From Halobacillus litoralis (GTDB lineage Bacteria; Bacillota; Bacilli; Bacillales; Halobacillaceae), in NCBI RefSeq assembly GCF_004101865.1, contig NZ_CP026118.1:3923001-3987000 (forward strand): 64,000 bases of DNA, read 5' to 3'. Both the position numbers and the translations under genes were made by a program. The first letter of the stretch is position 1. Each line of letters opens with the position of its first letter. The notes beneath the pieces are model-generated. The model was given only the letters and a program-made list of their open reading frames with translations. It was not told the origin of the DNA and searched no databases. Shown here piece by piece: positions 25,723 through 35,021 of the stretch.

Positions 25723-25914
25723 ATGCTCGATTTTTTAATATTATTCGGGGTTGGATTGACTGGTATCATTGTTGCTGTCATCGGCTGTGTCATGATTGTA
25801 GGGAGGAAATGGCAGCAGCCTGACCAGCAACAGGAAAGTCGGATCCGGAGGCTGGAACAAGAAGTTACAGCTTTGAAAAAAGAGGAACGAGAGGATGGGC
25901 GTAGTGATCTGTAA
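25723..25914 (+). CDS. small membrane protein with coiled-coil tail
   Basis: 63 aa: one N-terminal TM helix (about 3-28), then a charged helix (RIRRLEQEVTALKKEEREDG) typical of DUF-type single-pass proteins. GGGAG precedes ATG 25723. It overlaps the next gene by 20 bases and starts an operon of four small membrane proteins. Function unknown. Confidence 0.65.
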   Translation: MLDFLILFGVGLTGIIVAVIGCVMIVGRKWQQPDQQQESRIRRLEQEVTALKKEEREDGRSDL

Positions 25915-26203
25915 GAAATGTGGAGACGCTTGGACCTTCAGGCAGGCGTTTGTCAGTGGTTTGATGTTGCAAAGGAAAAAAATATGCCCTCAATGCAGAG
26001 CGAGACAGTACCCAACAAGAAAATCCCGCCATCGTTCAAGTATGCTTTCCTTTGCAGCTTTTCTTGTATTCCTTATTATTGTTGAAACATTTCAGATGCG
26101 GCTAGCCTATTCGCTCGTATTCGCAGGCTTTGTACTCTTAGTGACGGCGGTCGTCAACCCGCTGGTCATTCAACTTTCTAATGAAGAGGAATCGCATTGG
26201 TGA
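25895..26203 (+). CDS. CXXC-20-CXXC zinc-ribbon membrane protein (TIGR04104-like)
   Basis: 102 aa. The N-terminus has the CKKCG...CPQCR pair about 20 residues apart and a FRQAF..GLMLQRKKICPQC core, matching the TIGR04104 type. Two TM helices follow (about 52-69 and 74-93). Such proteins are usually in small membrane-protein operons in Bacilli. Function unknown. Confidence 0.75.
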   Translation: MGVVICKKCGDAWTFRQAFVSGLMLQRKKICPQCRARQYPTRKSRHRSSMLSFAAFLVFLIIVETFQMRLAYSLVFAGFVLLVTAVVNPLVIQLSNEEESHW

Positions 26204-26253
26204 AAGGCGGAGCAGGCATAACGATAAAAGAAAGCTCCATAAAGGAGGATGAG

Positions 26254-26709
26254 ATGGATTTTCAATATAGTAACAAAGAAGTATGGAAGAAAAGAGTGAG
26301 AAATTCCATCTTTAATGCCATTTCAGGGTTGTTTGTAGTGGGAGTCTCGCTTTATTTATATGGTCGAGTCGAGGGAGTGTTTATTTATACAAGCTCATTA
26401 CTATTTGGAATTGGACTTTTTCAAACGATCTATTATTTAAGGATGCCGGAAAAGGATTATATCCGCTTCAAAAAGAACTATATGAGTATAAGGCGTGGAT
26501 TCGCCGTTTCCCCACTGAAAATCGGTTATGACGAAATCGAACGTGTACAACAAATCGATGACATCATTTCTATCCGGACAATAGAAAAAGACGAAGATAA
26601 CCTTTATTTAGAGTACTTGACAGAGGGGGACGTCCGTAAATTACTCATTGAATTGGAGCGTCGCCTGGGTTCACGTATGAATGAATTTGCCGGGGAGGAG
26701 AGTGGTTGA
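26254..26709 (+). CDS. membrane protein with PH-like domain
   Basis: 151 aa with two TM helices (about 18-60), followed by a cytoplasmic domain of mixed strands (RGFAVSPLKIGYDEIERVQQIDDIISIRT) that looks like a bacterial PH-like domain. AAAGGAGGATGAG lies before ATG 26254. It shares the operon with the zinc-ribbon protein. Function unknown. Confidence 0.65.
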   Translation: MDFQYSNKEVWKKRVRNSIFNAISGLFVVGVSLYLYGRVEGVFIYTSSLLFGIGLFQTIYYLRMPEKDYIRFKKNYMSIRRGFAVSPLKIGYDEIERVQQIDDIISIRTIEKDEDNLYLEYLTEGDVRKLLIELERRLGSRMNEFAGEESG

Positions 26710-27110
26710 TGTTCAAAATCCTGATTTTGATTCTCTTGTTATTGGCGGTTCATCGATTAGTCAGAAAGGAAAGAAAACCTCTCAAATTAGCAGCACTTAT
26801 TTACTTTACTCTTCTCTCCATTATTTTCATGGCCGGAAGCTTCTACATACGGAAAGAGTACCAACTCAGCTATAATCCGGTCGACGGTGGTTTTTCCAAA
26901 CACATGGACTGGGTCGCCCCTTTTGCGAATATTTATGTAATCTCACTATTCATATTGATTGCATTTAAATTATTCACTTTGGACAATTGGAACTTTCGCC
27001 ATATGTGGAGCCGTGTTGTAACATTCGGTTTGCTTGGATTGGCGCTCACGGGAGCTGCATATATCTCTATTTTTGCATTTATTCTGATATTTTACGGGTT
27101 CGCCCCATAA
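26709..27110 (+). CDS. membrane protein, four predicted helices
   Basis: 133 aa with four hydrophobic segments (about 2-15, 27-45, 75-93, 105-130). The ATG shares its first base with the preceding TGA. No family recognised. Last of the operon. Confidence 0.6.
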   Translation: MFKILILILLLLAVHRLVRKERKPLKLAALIYFTLLSIIFMAGSFYIRKEYQLSYNPVDGGFSKHMDWVAPFANIYVISLFILIAFKLFTLDNWNFRHMWSRVVTFGLLGLALTGAAYISIFAFILIFYGFAP

Positions 27111-27130
27111 CGATAAGGAGGAAGATTCAT

Positions 27131-27892
27131 ATGAGTCAAACAACCGATCACAATAGTAAAGCATGGGATAAAAAAGTAGAGGCTGGTGTACGGTATACAA
27201 CCACTGTCAGTCCAGAAACAATTAAAGAAGCAAGAAAGGGAAATTGGACGATCGGAGTTACAGCGGATCGTCAAGTTCCACGAGAGTGGTTCCCAGCTTC
27301 CCTGGAAGGGTGTAAAGTATTATGCCTTGCCTCTGGTGGAGGACAACAAGGTCCTGTCCTGGCAGCTGCAGGAGCGGATGTGACCGTATTCGACCTTTCA
27401 GCTAAACAGTTGGAGCAGGATGAGCAGGTGGCAGAACGTGAGAACTTATCTTTAAAGACAGTCCAAGGTGATATGACCGAATTGTCTGCTTTTGCCGATG
27501 AATCCTTTGATATGATCGTCCATCCTGTAGCAAACGTATTTATTGAAGACGTCCGTCCCGTTTGGTCGGAAGCAGCCCGTGTGCTGAAAGAGCGAGGTGT
27601 CTTAATCTCTGGATTCATGAATCCTGTGCTGTATTTGTTTGATGACGAAAAAGAAGAACAAGGGGTATTGGATGTGGCGCATACGATTCCCTATTCCTCT
27701 TTGGATGAAGAAGAAGTCATAGAAGGGCAAGCGTTGGAATTCGGTCATACATTAGAAGATCAGCTTCGCGGCCAAACAGCTGCGGGCTTTGCCATTGTTG
27801 ATATGTATGAAGATGACTTCGGTGGTACAAGAATCATCGATCAACATATTAAAACAATGATGGCAACGAAAGCTGTGAAAATTCGCTTATAA
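27131..27892 (+). CDS. class I SAM-dependent methyltransferase
   Basis: This 253-aa methyltransferase has the AdoMet site VLCLASGGGQQGPVLAAAGADVTVFD (motif I with post-I Asp) and a DMIVHPVANVFI motif II region. AAGGAGGAAGATTC precedes ATG 27131. Type-11-like; small-molecule substrate unknown. The first 45 residues (SKAWDKKVEAGVRYTTTVS) form a lead region typical of this Bacilli group. Confidence 0.85.
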   Translation: MSQTTDHNSKAWDKKVEAGVRYTTTVSPETIKEARKGNWTIGVTADRQVPREWFPASLEGCKVLCLASGGGQQGPVLAAAGADVTVFDLSAKQLEQDEQVAERENLSLKTVQGDMTELSAFADESFDMIVHPVANVFIEDVRPVWSEAARVLKERGVLISGFMNPVLYLFDDEKEEQGVLDVAHTIPYSSLDEEEVIEGQALEFGHTLEDQLRGQTAAGFAIVDMYEDDFGGTRIIDQHIKTMMATKAVKIRL

Positions 27893-27990
27893 CAAAAGGG
27901 GGTTTTTTCAATTCGACCCTCTTCCTTCCTTTTTCATGGTCAGGGCGGGAAAAAACGCCTGGTATCGTCAGGAAGTATAGATGAAAGGTT

Positions 27991-28026
27991 AAAAAGGTCT
28001 GCGCTGATGAATGCGCAGACCTTTTT
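27991..28026. terminator. strong bidirectional terminator
   Basis: Perfect stem AAAAAGGTCTGCGC/GCGCAGACCTTTTT with an 8-base loop, after the methyltransferase. Confidence 0.9.
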
Positions 28027-28143
28027 GGGTAAAAAATTTTCATAACAGCATCACCCTTCCTATTAAAAATTCACCGTAATGTGGGCAGGAGATTTCCCGG
28101 GGTGAATGGAAGTGAAAGGAGAAAATGAAAAGGAGGTGTTTCG

Positions 28144-28539
28144 ATGCAGACCACTGTCGTCCGTGTCGGGACGATTTATATTCCCGTTCAAGATGTACAA
28201 AGGGCTGTAGATTGGTATGAAAATCATTTAGGAGCATCCACCAACTATCAAGATCACGACAAAGCGATCATCGATGTTGCGAATCTGAGTCTTTTTCTAG
28301 TGAAAGCTGAACAAAAGCAATCGGCTAACTTTATAGATTGCTACGGGCGTGAACGTTTTTCTTTGACATTCGAGGTAGATGGAGAGGAAGATTTGAGGTC
28401 TCTCCACAGCGAGCTGCGGGATAAAGGAGTCCAAACCAGTGAAGTCGAAGACCGGGGGCACCCGGGCGTGAACTTCGTGTTCCAGGATGCTGACGGCAAC
28501 CTGTTTGATGTTTGGAGTGAGCTGAGCCCAGCCTATTGA
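28144..28539 (+). CDS. VOC/glyoxalase-family protein
   Basis: 131 aa, single VOC fold: [23 protein letters not shown], and DPDGN-type C-terminal loop ([13 protein letters not shown]). It could be a dioxygenase-like, glyoxalase-like or resistance protein; no substrate can be assigned. AAAAGGAGGTG lies before ATG 28144. Confidence 0.82.
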   Translation: MQTTVVRVGTIYIPVQDVQRAVDWYENHLGASTNYQDHDKAIIDVANLSLFLVKAEQKQSANFIDCYGRERFSLTFEVDGEEDLRSLHSELRDKGVQTSEVEDRGHPGVNFVFQDADGNLFDVWSELSPAY

Positions 28540-28625
28540 TCAATTTCGATCCGCCTCATGAAAAAATGACAAAAAGGGTATCCCTCCTGTACATTGGAGA
28601 TAGTCGACATGTCAGGAGGGAAAAG

Positions 28626-28952
28626 ATGATAAGTGCATTTTTCATATTTTTATTTGCAGGAATTGCAGAGATCGGCGGCGGGTATTTGATCTGGCTTGCG
28701 ATAAGAGAAGGGAAACCTTTTTATTGGGGCATTCTTGGCGGGTTGTGCCTCGCTTTATATGGAGTGATAGCGACCTTCCAAAGTTTCCCGTCATTCGGGC
28801 GGGTGTATGCCGCGTATGGCGGGGTGTTTATTGTCCTCTCCGTCCTTTGGGGGTGGGGGATCGATAAGAAAACACCGGATTTCTATGATTGGATAGGAGC
28901 CCTCATCTGTATCGTTGGTGTTTGTGTAATGTTATTTGCACCACGTCATTAA
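28626..28952 (+). CDS. UPF0060/YnfA-family membrane protein
   Basis: 108 aa, four TM helices, with the family pattern [34 protein letters not shown] and [15 protein letters not shown] 28626 follows CAGGAGGGAAAAG; the reading frame is open further up without a signal. A member of the drug/metabolite transporter-like UPF0060 group, function unproven. Confidence 0.9.
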   Translation: MISAFFIFLFAGIAEIGGGYLIWLAIREGKPFYWGILGGLCLALYGVIATFQSFPSFGRVYAAYGGVFIVLSVLWGWGIDKKTPDFYDWIGALICIVGVCVMLFAPRH

Positions 28953-29159
28953 AACAGAGGGAAATGATACATACAATAGTTCGAGGAGTTCCGAGCATAC
29001 TAGGATATCCGCTCGGGTTTGGAATTTTATGATGGACCACTTGAAAAGAGTTGAACCGTCGGGGGACTGGTTCAGAAGAACTCGGCAATCGTCACCTCTA
29101 CATTGAAGTTGATCCAATTATCAGTCCAGTCCAAGCACAAACTCAATTTTTAGTGCCCT

Positions 29160-30299
29160 TTAATCCGGGGCGCTTTTTTCATGGCGGGAGAAAGTATGCT
29201 TCGCAGTCGTCGCCATTTCCACCTCTTCAATCGTCTTACAGTAGATAGGTTCGATGTCACCAGATAGCTGGTTCACTTTCCTTTTCATTAAATGGAGGAC
29301 TCCGACATGCTTGAACCAGTCACCGGGCTCGGCTTCTTTGTGGGACCAGTCTTCCCACGCCAGTGTAAGTGGAGGACTGTAAACCTTCGGACCTTTATGC
29401 TGACGCTTACAAGGGCTTTCGGCCATTTCATGAACTCGGCCCGGTGCGGTTTCATCGATGTCATTGAAAAGCTGCGGCCAGAAGTCTTTGCGGGATCCAC
29501 TATGAGGATGTTCCGAAGCCCATTGGATGATCTCCTCTAATCGGCTATTCACAGAAAAAAGCAGCTCATAAAGCGATCGTCCGAGAAAAACCCGTTCATC
29601 AACGGCTGAGAAGTGATGTACCGTGCCCCCGATTATCTTTGTTTTCTGTTGCGCAGACGTATTATAAGGAAAAAGGATGTGATTAAAGTTTAAAGAATCT
29701 TGAAATTTGAACAGGATTTTGTCCATGACAGTCTCCATATATTGATGATTGTGGACGACCCTCCTTTCAATATAATGCTGTTCGTTGATGATGAGTGCTT
29801 CTGTCAATTCTTCACTCTCACCGTTTACCCAAAAGCGTTCCCAAAATGGCCTCATGAACTTTGATATATTCAAAGCATCAAGCAATTGAAAAAGCGGACG
29901 CCCGCACTGCCTGCTTTTTTCATAGAGAAGTAATTGGGGGTAAGCATCTTGGAAAATGAGCCAGTTCCCTCTTTCTAAGAAAATAAAGAAGTCAGTTTGC
30001 TCTTTACTTGTCAATAGTTTCGGCAAATACTCCCCTTTTAGATCCGTCATGTTCCATCCCGCGTTGCGCGATACCAGATGAGCAAGTAACGCCCAGTGGA
30101 TTTCCGGATTTTTTTTGAAAAAAGCGAAATAAGCCTGTGTGCGTGTAACATTATTCAGGTTCGCTTGACTGGTGGCCATCCGTATATCTGCCACCATTCT
30201 CCGTTCATTCTCTGATAAATCGGCAAGCTTAGAAGCTGATTTCATCGCTCCCTTCAATTCTTTTTTCAATAGTCTCCATTTGGCTGAGAACATGCCCAT
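29160..30299 (-). CDS. DUF2515 (YppC-like) protein
   Basis: 379 aa, soluble, matching the DUF2515/YppC type (SENERRMVADIR, NVTRTQAYFAFFKKNPEIHWALLAHLVSRNAGWNMTDLKG, LERGNWLIFQDAYPQLLLYE). The reading frame opens much earlier. ATG 30299 is preferred because AAGGAAG stands about 5 bases upstream; ATG 30335 with AAAGGTG very close is an alternative. Divergent from the next gene. Function unknown. Confidence 0.75.
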   Translation of the reverse strand: MGMFSAKWRLLKKELKGAMKSASKLADLSENERRMVADIRMATSQANLNNVTRTQAYFAFFKKNPEIHWALLAHLVSRNAGWNMTDLKGEYLPKLLTSKEQTDFFIFLERGNWLIFQDAYPQLLLYEKSRQCGRPLFQLLDALNISKFMRPFWERFWVNGESEELTEALIINEQHYIERRVVHNHQYMETVMDKILFKFQDSLNFNHILFPYNTSAQQKTKIIGGTVHHFSAVDERVFLGRSLYELLFSVNSRLEEIIQWASEHPHSGSRKDFWPQLFNDIDETAPGRVHEMAESPCKRQHKGPKVYSPPLTLAWEDWSHKEAEPGDWFKHVGVLHLMKRKVNQLSGDIEPIYCKTIEEVEMATTAKHTFSRHEKSAPD

Positions 30300-30436
30300 G
30301 CACTTCCTTGTAACAAATTTATGATTCGGTGCCATCTTCACCTTTGTATTAGTATCTGTTCCATGCTTTTTCCTATGTAAAAAAAGGAAGGATTTTCTAT
30401 GCTGGCAGCGAATTTTAAGAGAAGGAGGGACATTTA

Positions 30437-30916
30437 ATGAAGATTCCTTTGACGAATGGGGAAAAAGCCAAACTGCGTAAAAGAAAAATGAGAATCGCTC
30501 ACATACCAGAATTATCAATAGCTGATCTAGCGGAGATCTTGGAAGTTCCGGAAAAACGCGCTCAAGAACTTAAAGGGATAGCTATATTTCAACAGATCCC
30601 GTCCATCGGCCATCATCTGGCTGCAAAAATGGTACACAATCTTGGAATCTGTTCATTAGAGGAATTGAAAGGAGCAGATGGGGCGGTGTTGTGCGACAGG
30701 CTTGAATTGGAGATGGGGGTGTGGACGGATCCCTGCGTAGAAGATCAGATCCGCTGTCTCGTCCATCATTCGGAGCACCAGGACAGTAAGATGCAGTGGC
30801 ATCATTTCACCAGCGAGCGAAAGAAATACCGTAGTCATTATGGATATCCTGAAACAAGGCCGAAATTGGCTTGGTATGAATTGAGGGAAGAGCATGCTCA
30901 CGTACCGGACGATTGA
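30437..30916 (+). CDS. Cdd1-like helix-hairpin-helix protein
   Basis: 159 aa. The HhH segment (ELKGIAIFQQIPSIGHHLAAKMVHNLGICSLEELKG) and the C-terminal WHHFTSERKKYR..YPETRP pattern fit the 'pathogenicity locus' Cdd1 family. Probably nucleic-acid binding; role unknown. AGAAGGAGGG precedes ATG 30437, and it overlaps the GNAT gene by 23 bases. Confidence 0.82.
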   Translation: MKIPLTNGEKAKLRKRKMRIAHIPELSIADLAEILEVPEKRAQELKGIAIFQQIPSIGHHLAAKMVHNLGICSLEELKGADGAVLCDRLELEMGVWTDPCVEDQIRCLVHHSEHQDSKMQWHHFTSERKKYRSHYGYPETRPKLAWYELREEHAHVPDD

Positions 30917-31358
30917 CTTGGAGAAGGATCAAGGTGAGATTGTAGAGTTTCGGAAAGATTCATTTATGACCAGTTTCGGTGACATATCAGGGTTCCACAA
31001 AAGTAATTACCTTACCTATGTAGAGAAAATGAAAGAGGCTTTCGGAGATGGATTCGTAATGGCTGAGGAGGATGGAAGAACGGTCGGTCAGCTGGAGTTA
31101 TCGGTGAAAAGGTACGAAGGAAGAGTAATCGGTTATATTCACCTTTTCTATTTAGTGGCTGAAAAAAGAGGCAAAGGATATAGCGGTGCTTTGCAATCTT
31201 ACGCAATGGATTTCTTTCGAAAGTATCGGGTCGGGGAGTATCACTTGCGAGTAGCACCAGCAAACAGAAGGGCCCGTCAGTTTTATAAGAAAAATGGTAT
31301 GGTTGATATCGGACCAGAGCTTGACGGAAAAGTGATTCGTATGAAAGGTACCATCTGA
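30894..31358 (+). CDS. GNAT-family N-acetyltransferase
   Basis: 154 aa with the acetyl-CoA loop YLVAEKRGKGYSGALQSYAMDFF and C-terminal NRRARQFYKKNGM. The substrate is unknown. It begins inside the preceding gene. Confidence 0.85.
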   Translation: MLTYRTIDLEKDQGEIVEFRKDSFMTSFGDISGFHKSNYLTYVEKMKEAFGDGFVMAEEDGRTVGQLELSVKRYEGRVIGYIHLFYLVAEKRGKGYSGALQSYAMDFFRKYRVGEYHLRVAPANRRARQFYKKNGMVDIGPELDGKVIRMKGTI

Positions 31359-31380
31359 AAATTGGATAGGAGGATGTATT

Positions 31381-32016
31381 ATGGAGCATCGTGTCATTTG
31401 GGATCACCTTGAAGCAGCTGGAGCGGAACATGTGAAATTGAAAAGGTCAGAGACTCATATGGAAGTGAATGGGACAGTCTTGCTCGTCCACAACCAAATG
31501 CCCCACCGACTGGAATATGAAGTGAAATTGGATCTGGATTGGAAGACGAAAACAGTGAAGGTGTATCACGATGGGAGCCCCAAGCCTTTTGTAGTTCATG
31601 CTGAAAAACAAGACAAATGGTGGGTCAATGGCGAATATGATGAAAATCTCGATGGAGCGACAAATGTGGATCTGACGTTTACACCTTTTTCGAATATGCT
31701 GCCCATCAACCGTGTTTCCTGGAAAATCGGGGAGCGGCGTACATTCAAAATGGTCTATGTTGATGTGATGCTCCGGGAAGTGCAACCATTGCTGCAAGTC
31801 TATACCTATCTTGGAGACACAGAGGGGAAGCGGATTTTCCAGTATAAATGCAGAGATTACGAAACAGCGCTCGTCGTTGATCAGGACGGTTGGGTTGTGG
31901 AGTACCCAGGTGCCTTCATTCGTAAAGGATTCACTAAAACCGGAGGGATGCTGAAGCAACAGGAAGACCACTCTTTTACAGGGGAGAATAGCACAACCAA
32001 AAGTGCTTTTTATTGA
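31381..32016 (+). CDS. putative glycolipid-binding domain protein (DUF1089 type)
   Basis: 211 aa: HRVIWDHLEAAGAEH, LEYEVKLDLDWKTKTV, WWVNGEYDENLDGATNVDLTFTPFSNMLPINR and QYKCRDYETALVVDQDGWVVEYPGAF match the glycolipid-binding (PF06475) pattern. No signal peptide. The gene follows GNAT by 22 bases with AGGAGG before it. Confidence 0.85.
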   Translation: MEHRVIWDHLEAAGAEHVKLKRSETHMEVNGTVLLVHNQMPHRLEYEVKLDLDWKTKTVKVYHDGSPKPFVVHAEKQDKWWVNGEYDENLDGATNVDLTFTPFSNMLPINRVSWKIGERRTFKMVYVDVMLREVQPLLQVYTYLGDTEGKRIFQYKCRDYETALVVDQDGWVVEYPGAFIRKGFTKTGGMLKQQEDHSFTGENSTTKSAFY

Positions 32017-32041
32017 ACCAATACCATTCGTAAGTGACGAC

Positions 32042-32075
32042 GACGGAATCGATGATGGTTTCGTCTCTTTTTATT
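32042..32075 (+). terminator. terminator
   Basis: Stem GACGGAATC/GGTTTCGTC with wobble pairs, loop GATGAT, then TCTTTTTATT. Confidence 0.7.
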
Positions 32076-32175
32076 GATTATCTTAGGATTTTATAGGATG
32101 GAAGACTTGATATCAGATTCATTAAATATCCTGTTCTAATGAAAAACTCGTTTTTATTTAAAAGAGGTGATTTAA

Positions 32176-32709
32176 ATGGAATTTAAAATAATGCCACAAT
32201 ATGGATTCACTCCACAAATCGGTCACTTGGTTGCACAGATGAACTATGCCAGGAAAACAACATTAGATGCTGTAGAGGGCTTGACCACAGCAGAATTGGA
32301 TTTTTTACCATGTACGGATGGGAATACAATCGGAGCACTCTTATTACATATGGCTGCTGTAGAGAAAGGGTTTCAAATAGAAATTTTTGATGGCCGAACT
32401 CCAAACGAAGAGGAAATCCGGGTGTGGGGTTCCTCCTATGATCTTGGTGAAAAAGGTAGAAAGAATATTAGAGGCCACCCATTAGAATTTTATAGATCAA
32501 AGCTTGAAGAAGTCAGAGAGAGAACCCTTCATGAATTTTCTGAGTTGACCGATGATTGGTTATACGAAAATAGAGAGTGGGACAATCATTCATCTAATCA
32601 TTATTTTATCTGGTTCCATGTATTTGAAGATGAAATCAATCACAGGGGACAGATTAGAGTCATAAAAAAATTATTGGCGCAAGAAAGGTCTATCCCCTTA
32701 TTTGAATAG
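32176..32709 (+). CDS. DinB/DUF664-family protein
   Basis: 177 aa, four-helix DinB-like fold with three likely metal histidines (LLLHMAAVEKGF, YFIWFHVFEDEINHRGQIR). This superfamily includes thiol-dependent transferases; no substrate assigned. AAAGAGGTGATTTAA before ATG 32176. Confidence 0.85.
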   Translation: MEFKIMPQYGFTPQIGHLVAQMNYARKTTLDAVEGLTTAELDFLPCTDGNTIGALLLHMAAVEKGFQIEIFDGRTPNEEEIRVWGSSYDLGEKGRKNIRGHPLEFYRSKLEEVRERTLHEFSELTDDWLYENREWDNHSSNHYFIWFHVFEDEINHRGQIRVIKKLLAQERSIPLFE

Positions 32710-32828
32710 ACGATGAAAGCTTTAGAGGGTGACGTTTGTTTGGGCTTGAATGAAAATTCACCCCTCTGCTGACTGTGATTGTTATGATTTACAATGTTAA
32801 AAAAACTGACTTTTCAAGGAGAGAAGAA

Positions 32829-33353
32829 ATGAAAAAAGCACTTTTAGTGATCGATGTCCAAAATGGAATGTTCCAAGAGGGAAATGCCGTATATAAAGGG
32901 GATGAGTTTCTCCAAAACTTGAAAGGATTAATTCTCAGGGCACGTTCTTCTGACACACCAGTTATATATGTACAACATAACGAACCAGCGGGGGGATCTT
33001 TAGAGTATGGTACTAGCGATTGGGAGATTCATCCACAGATATCGCCACAAAAACATGATGTTATTATTCATAAAACAACCCCCGATTCATTTTTTAATAC
33101 TTCTTTGAATCAGGAATTGGAAAAATTAGGAGTGGAACATTTGATATTGGCAGGCATTCAAACAGAAGTTTGTGTGGATACAACTTGTAGAAGGGCTTTT
33201 AGTATGGATTATAAGATTACTTTAGCTTCAGATACCCATAGGACCTGGGACAGTGAGGAGCTGACAGCTCAGCAAATCATTCAACACCACAATGGCGTAT
33301 TACGTTGGTTCGCAGATGTTACCCCTTGTAATGATATTGGATTTGGAGTTTGA
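32829..33353 (+). CDS. isochorismatase-family cysteine hydrolase
   Basis: 174 aa. The catalytic triad is visible: Asp in LLVIDVQNGMF, Lys in VIIHKTTPDSF and Cys in TEVCVDTT (about C115). ATG 32829 follows AAGGAGAGAAG; earlier ATGs are not supported. It could be a nicotinamidase- or carbamate-type hydrolase; substrate unknown. Confidence 0.88.
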   Translation: MKKALLVIDVQNGMFQEGNAVYKGDEFLQNLKGLILRARSSDTPVIYVQHNEPAGGSLEYGTSDWEIHPQISPQKHDVIIHKTTPDSFFNTSLNQELEKLGVEHLILAGIQTEVCVDTTCRRAFSMDYKITLASDTHRTWDSEELTAQQIIQHHNGVLRWFADVTPCNDIGFGV

Positions 33354-33436
33354 GTATTGTGTGAAGGGAATCGAATTATGCACAATGAAATGATTCGAAA
33401 CTCGTTTTTCACGATAAGTCTTTAGAAAAAGGAGCC

Positions 33437-33883
33437 ATGGAGTTGAAAGTACAACAGATTAAACCTGAACAAACGTACAATCTACGACATATTATTTTGC
33501 GCCCGCATCAATCTTTTAAAGCCTGTCAGTACGAAACAGATCATGACGACAATGCTTTTCATATCGGGGCGTTTCACAATGATGAGCTGGTCAGTGTCGG
33601 CTCCATTTATTTAGAATCACACCCTGAGTTCAATAAATGCAAACAATATCGGTTAAGGGCCATGGCTACGGTTGAGGCATTCCGGAATAAGGGGGCAGGG
33701 AGGGCAGTCGTTGATTTCGCTGAGAAGATAATCAAGCATCACGATGGAGAACTTTTATGGTGTAAAGGTAGAACGACTGTTGAAGAATACTATAAAAAGC
33801 TTGGCTTCAAACCATTTGGAGAAGTTTTTGATTATCCACCGATCGGTCCTCACCTCATAATGTATAAAAAAATTCAGAAGTAG
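33437..33883 (+). CDS. GNAT-family N-acetyltransferase
   Basis: 148 aa: RAMATVEAFRNKGAGRAVVDFAEK (acetyl-CoA loop) and YYKKLGFKPFGEVFDYPPIGPHLIMYK. AAAAAGGAG lies only 2 bases before ATG 33437 and 8 bases before TTG 33443, so the TTG may be the true start. Substrate unknown. Confidence 0.8.
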   Translation: MELKVQQIKPEQTYNLRHIILRPHQSFKACQYETDHDDNAFHIGAFHNDELVSVGSIYLESHPEFNKCKQYRLRAMATVEAFRNKGAGRAVVDFAEKIIKHHDGELLWCKGRTTVEEYYKKLGFKPFGEVFDYPPIGPHLIMYKKIQK

Positions 33884-34496
33884 AAATGAGCAGAAGAAAT
33901 GCTGCAAAGTGGTCAAGGCAGTATGTTCTGCACTTGCCCCCAGTACAGGAAAAAATCATAAAGAAAAGAATCCTCCCTCATCATTTGGACTAAAAAACAA
34001 GCCAAAGGCGGGGGGGTTTTATATTTTATAAAAATGACAGGTTGGGTATATCCAATGCTATATGTACTACATTCATTTTTGAATTGAATGCTGCGATCAT
34101 AGCCGCACTTCATATGGTTGTTTGCTATGGGAAGATACTACATCAATGGTTATCCCGATCTTGCAGCGATGTCTTCCTTCGTTCTTACGGTGATAAATGT
34201 CCCCGTGTCCAGGTGAGTCAAATGAATGTTTCTGTGATATTTTTCAAAAATCATACCCTTCCTCAAAAACCTTTTCTTAATAAGGGTTTTAGAATGCGAA
34301 TTTTTAAATGTAAGAGAATAACCGCTTATCGCGGACTTTGCTAAAGCATTCACCCTAAAAAGTGGTAATCAGGCCCATTGAGTACGTCTTTAGCTGATAT
34401 TTTCTAATAAAGCAGCTTTGACAGAAGAGCACAGTTTTATTATCGTCTAATTGAACACTTGACAGAACTTTCAGAAAAAAACGGGGAGGTGATTTT
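33884..34496. other. intergenic region before ectABC
   Basis: No protein gene recognised; short ORFs on both strands lack ribosome binding sites and family resemblance. AT-rich with a G-run near 34009-34017. The last 80 bases hold the likely ect promoter. Confidence 0.5.
34418..34446 (+). promoter_or_regulatory. probable promoter of ectABC
   Basis: TTGACA (34418-34423), 17-base spacer, TATCGT (34441-34446), 51 bases before the ectA start. The perfect -35 and standard spacing suggest sigma-A. Osmotic induction is known for ect operons, but I see no recognised osmo-element. Confidence 0.5.
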
Positions 34497-35006
34497 ATTC
34501 CAACGACTAAAGAAGAAGTAAAAAACTATGTATTTTCTGAACCAGAGAAGTCCGATGGTGCAGCGGTTTATGAAATGATCGAAGCTATCCCGATCCTCGA
34601 TTTAAATTCATCCTACAGCTATTTGTTATGGTGTGAGTTTTTCAGTGAAACCTCTGTAATTGTGAACGAAGGAAAGGAGACGGTCGGGTTTATTTCAGGC
34701 TTCATCAACCCGACCTCGCCCGATACGTTGTTCATCTGGCAAGTCGCAGTAGCGGAAACTGAACGGGGACAAGGCCTTGCGACAAAAATGATTGATAGCA
34801 TTTTAAATCGCCAGGTTTGCCAAAGTGTGGAATATGTTGAGGCCACGGTTTCACCCTCAAATCAACCCTCGCAAAAACTTTTCAAAGGGTTTGCCGAAAA
34901 GAAAAACGTTTCTTGTGACATTAGTGTCTGCTTTGAAGAAGACGATTTTCCAGGGGAGGAACACGAACAAGAAAACACATTCAGAATTGGACCACTAAAA
35001 AACTAG
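34497..35006 (+). CDS. ectA: L-2,4-diaminobutyrate acetyltransferase
   Basis: This GNAT enzyme (169 aa) acetylates diaminobutyrate, the second step of ectoine synthesis. EctA features are DGAAVYEMIEAIPILDLNSSYSYLLWC at the N-terminus and GFISGFINP, AVAETERGQGLATKMID and ATVSPSNQPSQKLF later. ATG 34575 would remove the conserved first 26 residues. In frame upstream, back to TGA 34452, there is no ATG, GTG or TTG. ATT 34497 stands 7 bases after GGAGG (34485-34489) and gives M-PTTKEEVKNYVFS, so I take ATT as start. A sequencing error is the other explanation. First gene of ectABC. Confidence 0.88.
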   Translation: MPTTKEEVKNYVFSEPEKSDGAAVYEMIEAIPILDLNSSYSYLLWCEFFSETSVIVNEGKETVGFISGFINPTSPDTLFIWQVAVAETERGQGLATKMIDSILNRQVCQSVEYVEATVSPSNQPSQKLFKGFAEKKNVSCDISVCFEEDDFPGEEHEQENTFRIGPLKN

Positions 35007-35021
35007 GAGGATCTAATATCT

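Noticed and set aside
34042-34353. 100- and 67-codon ORFs upstream of ectA
   Set aside because: Opposing ORFs over the same bases without ribosome sites or family resemblance.
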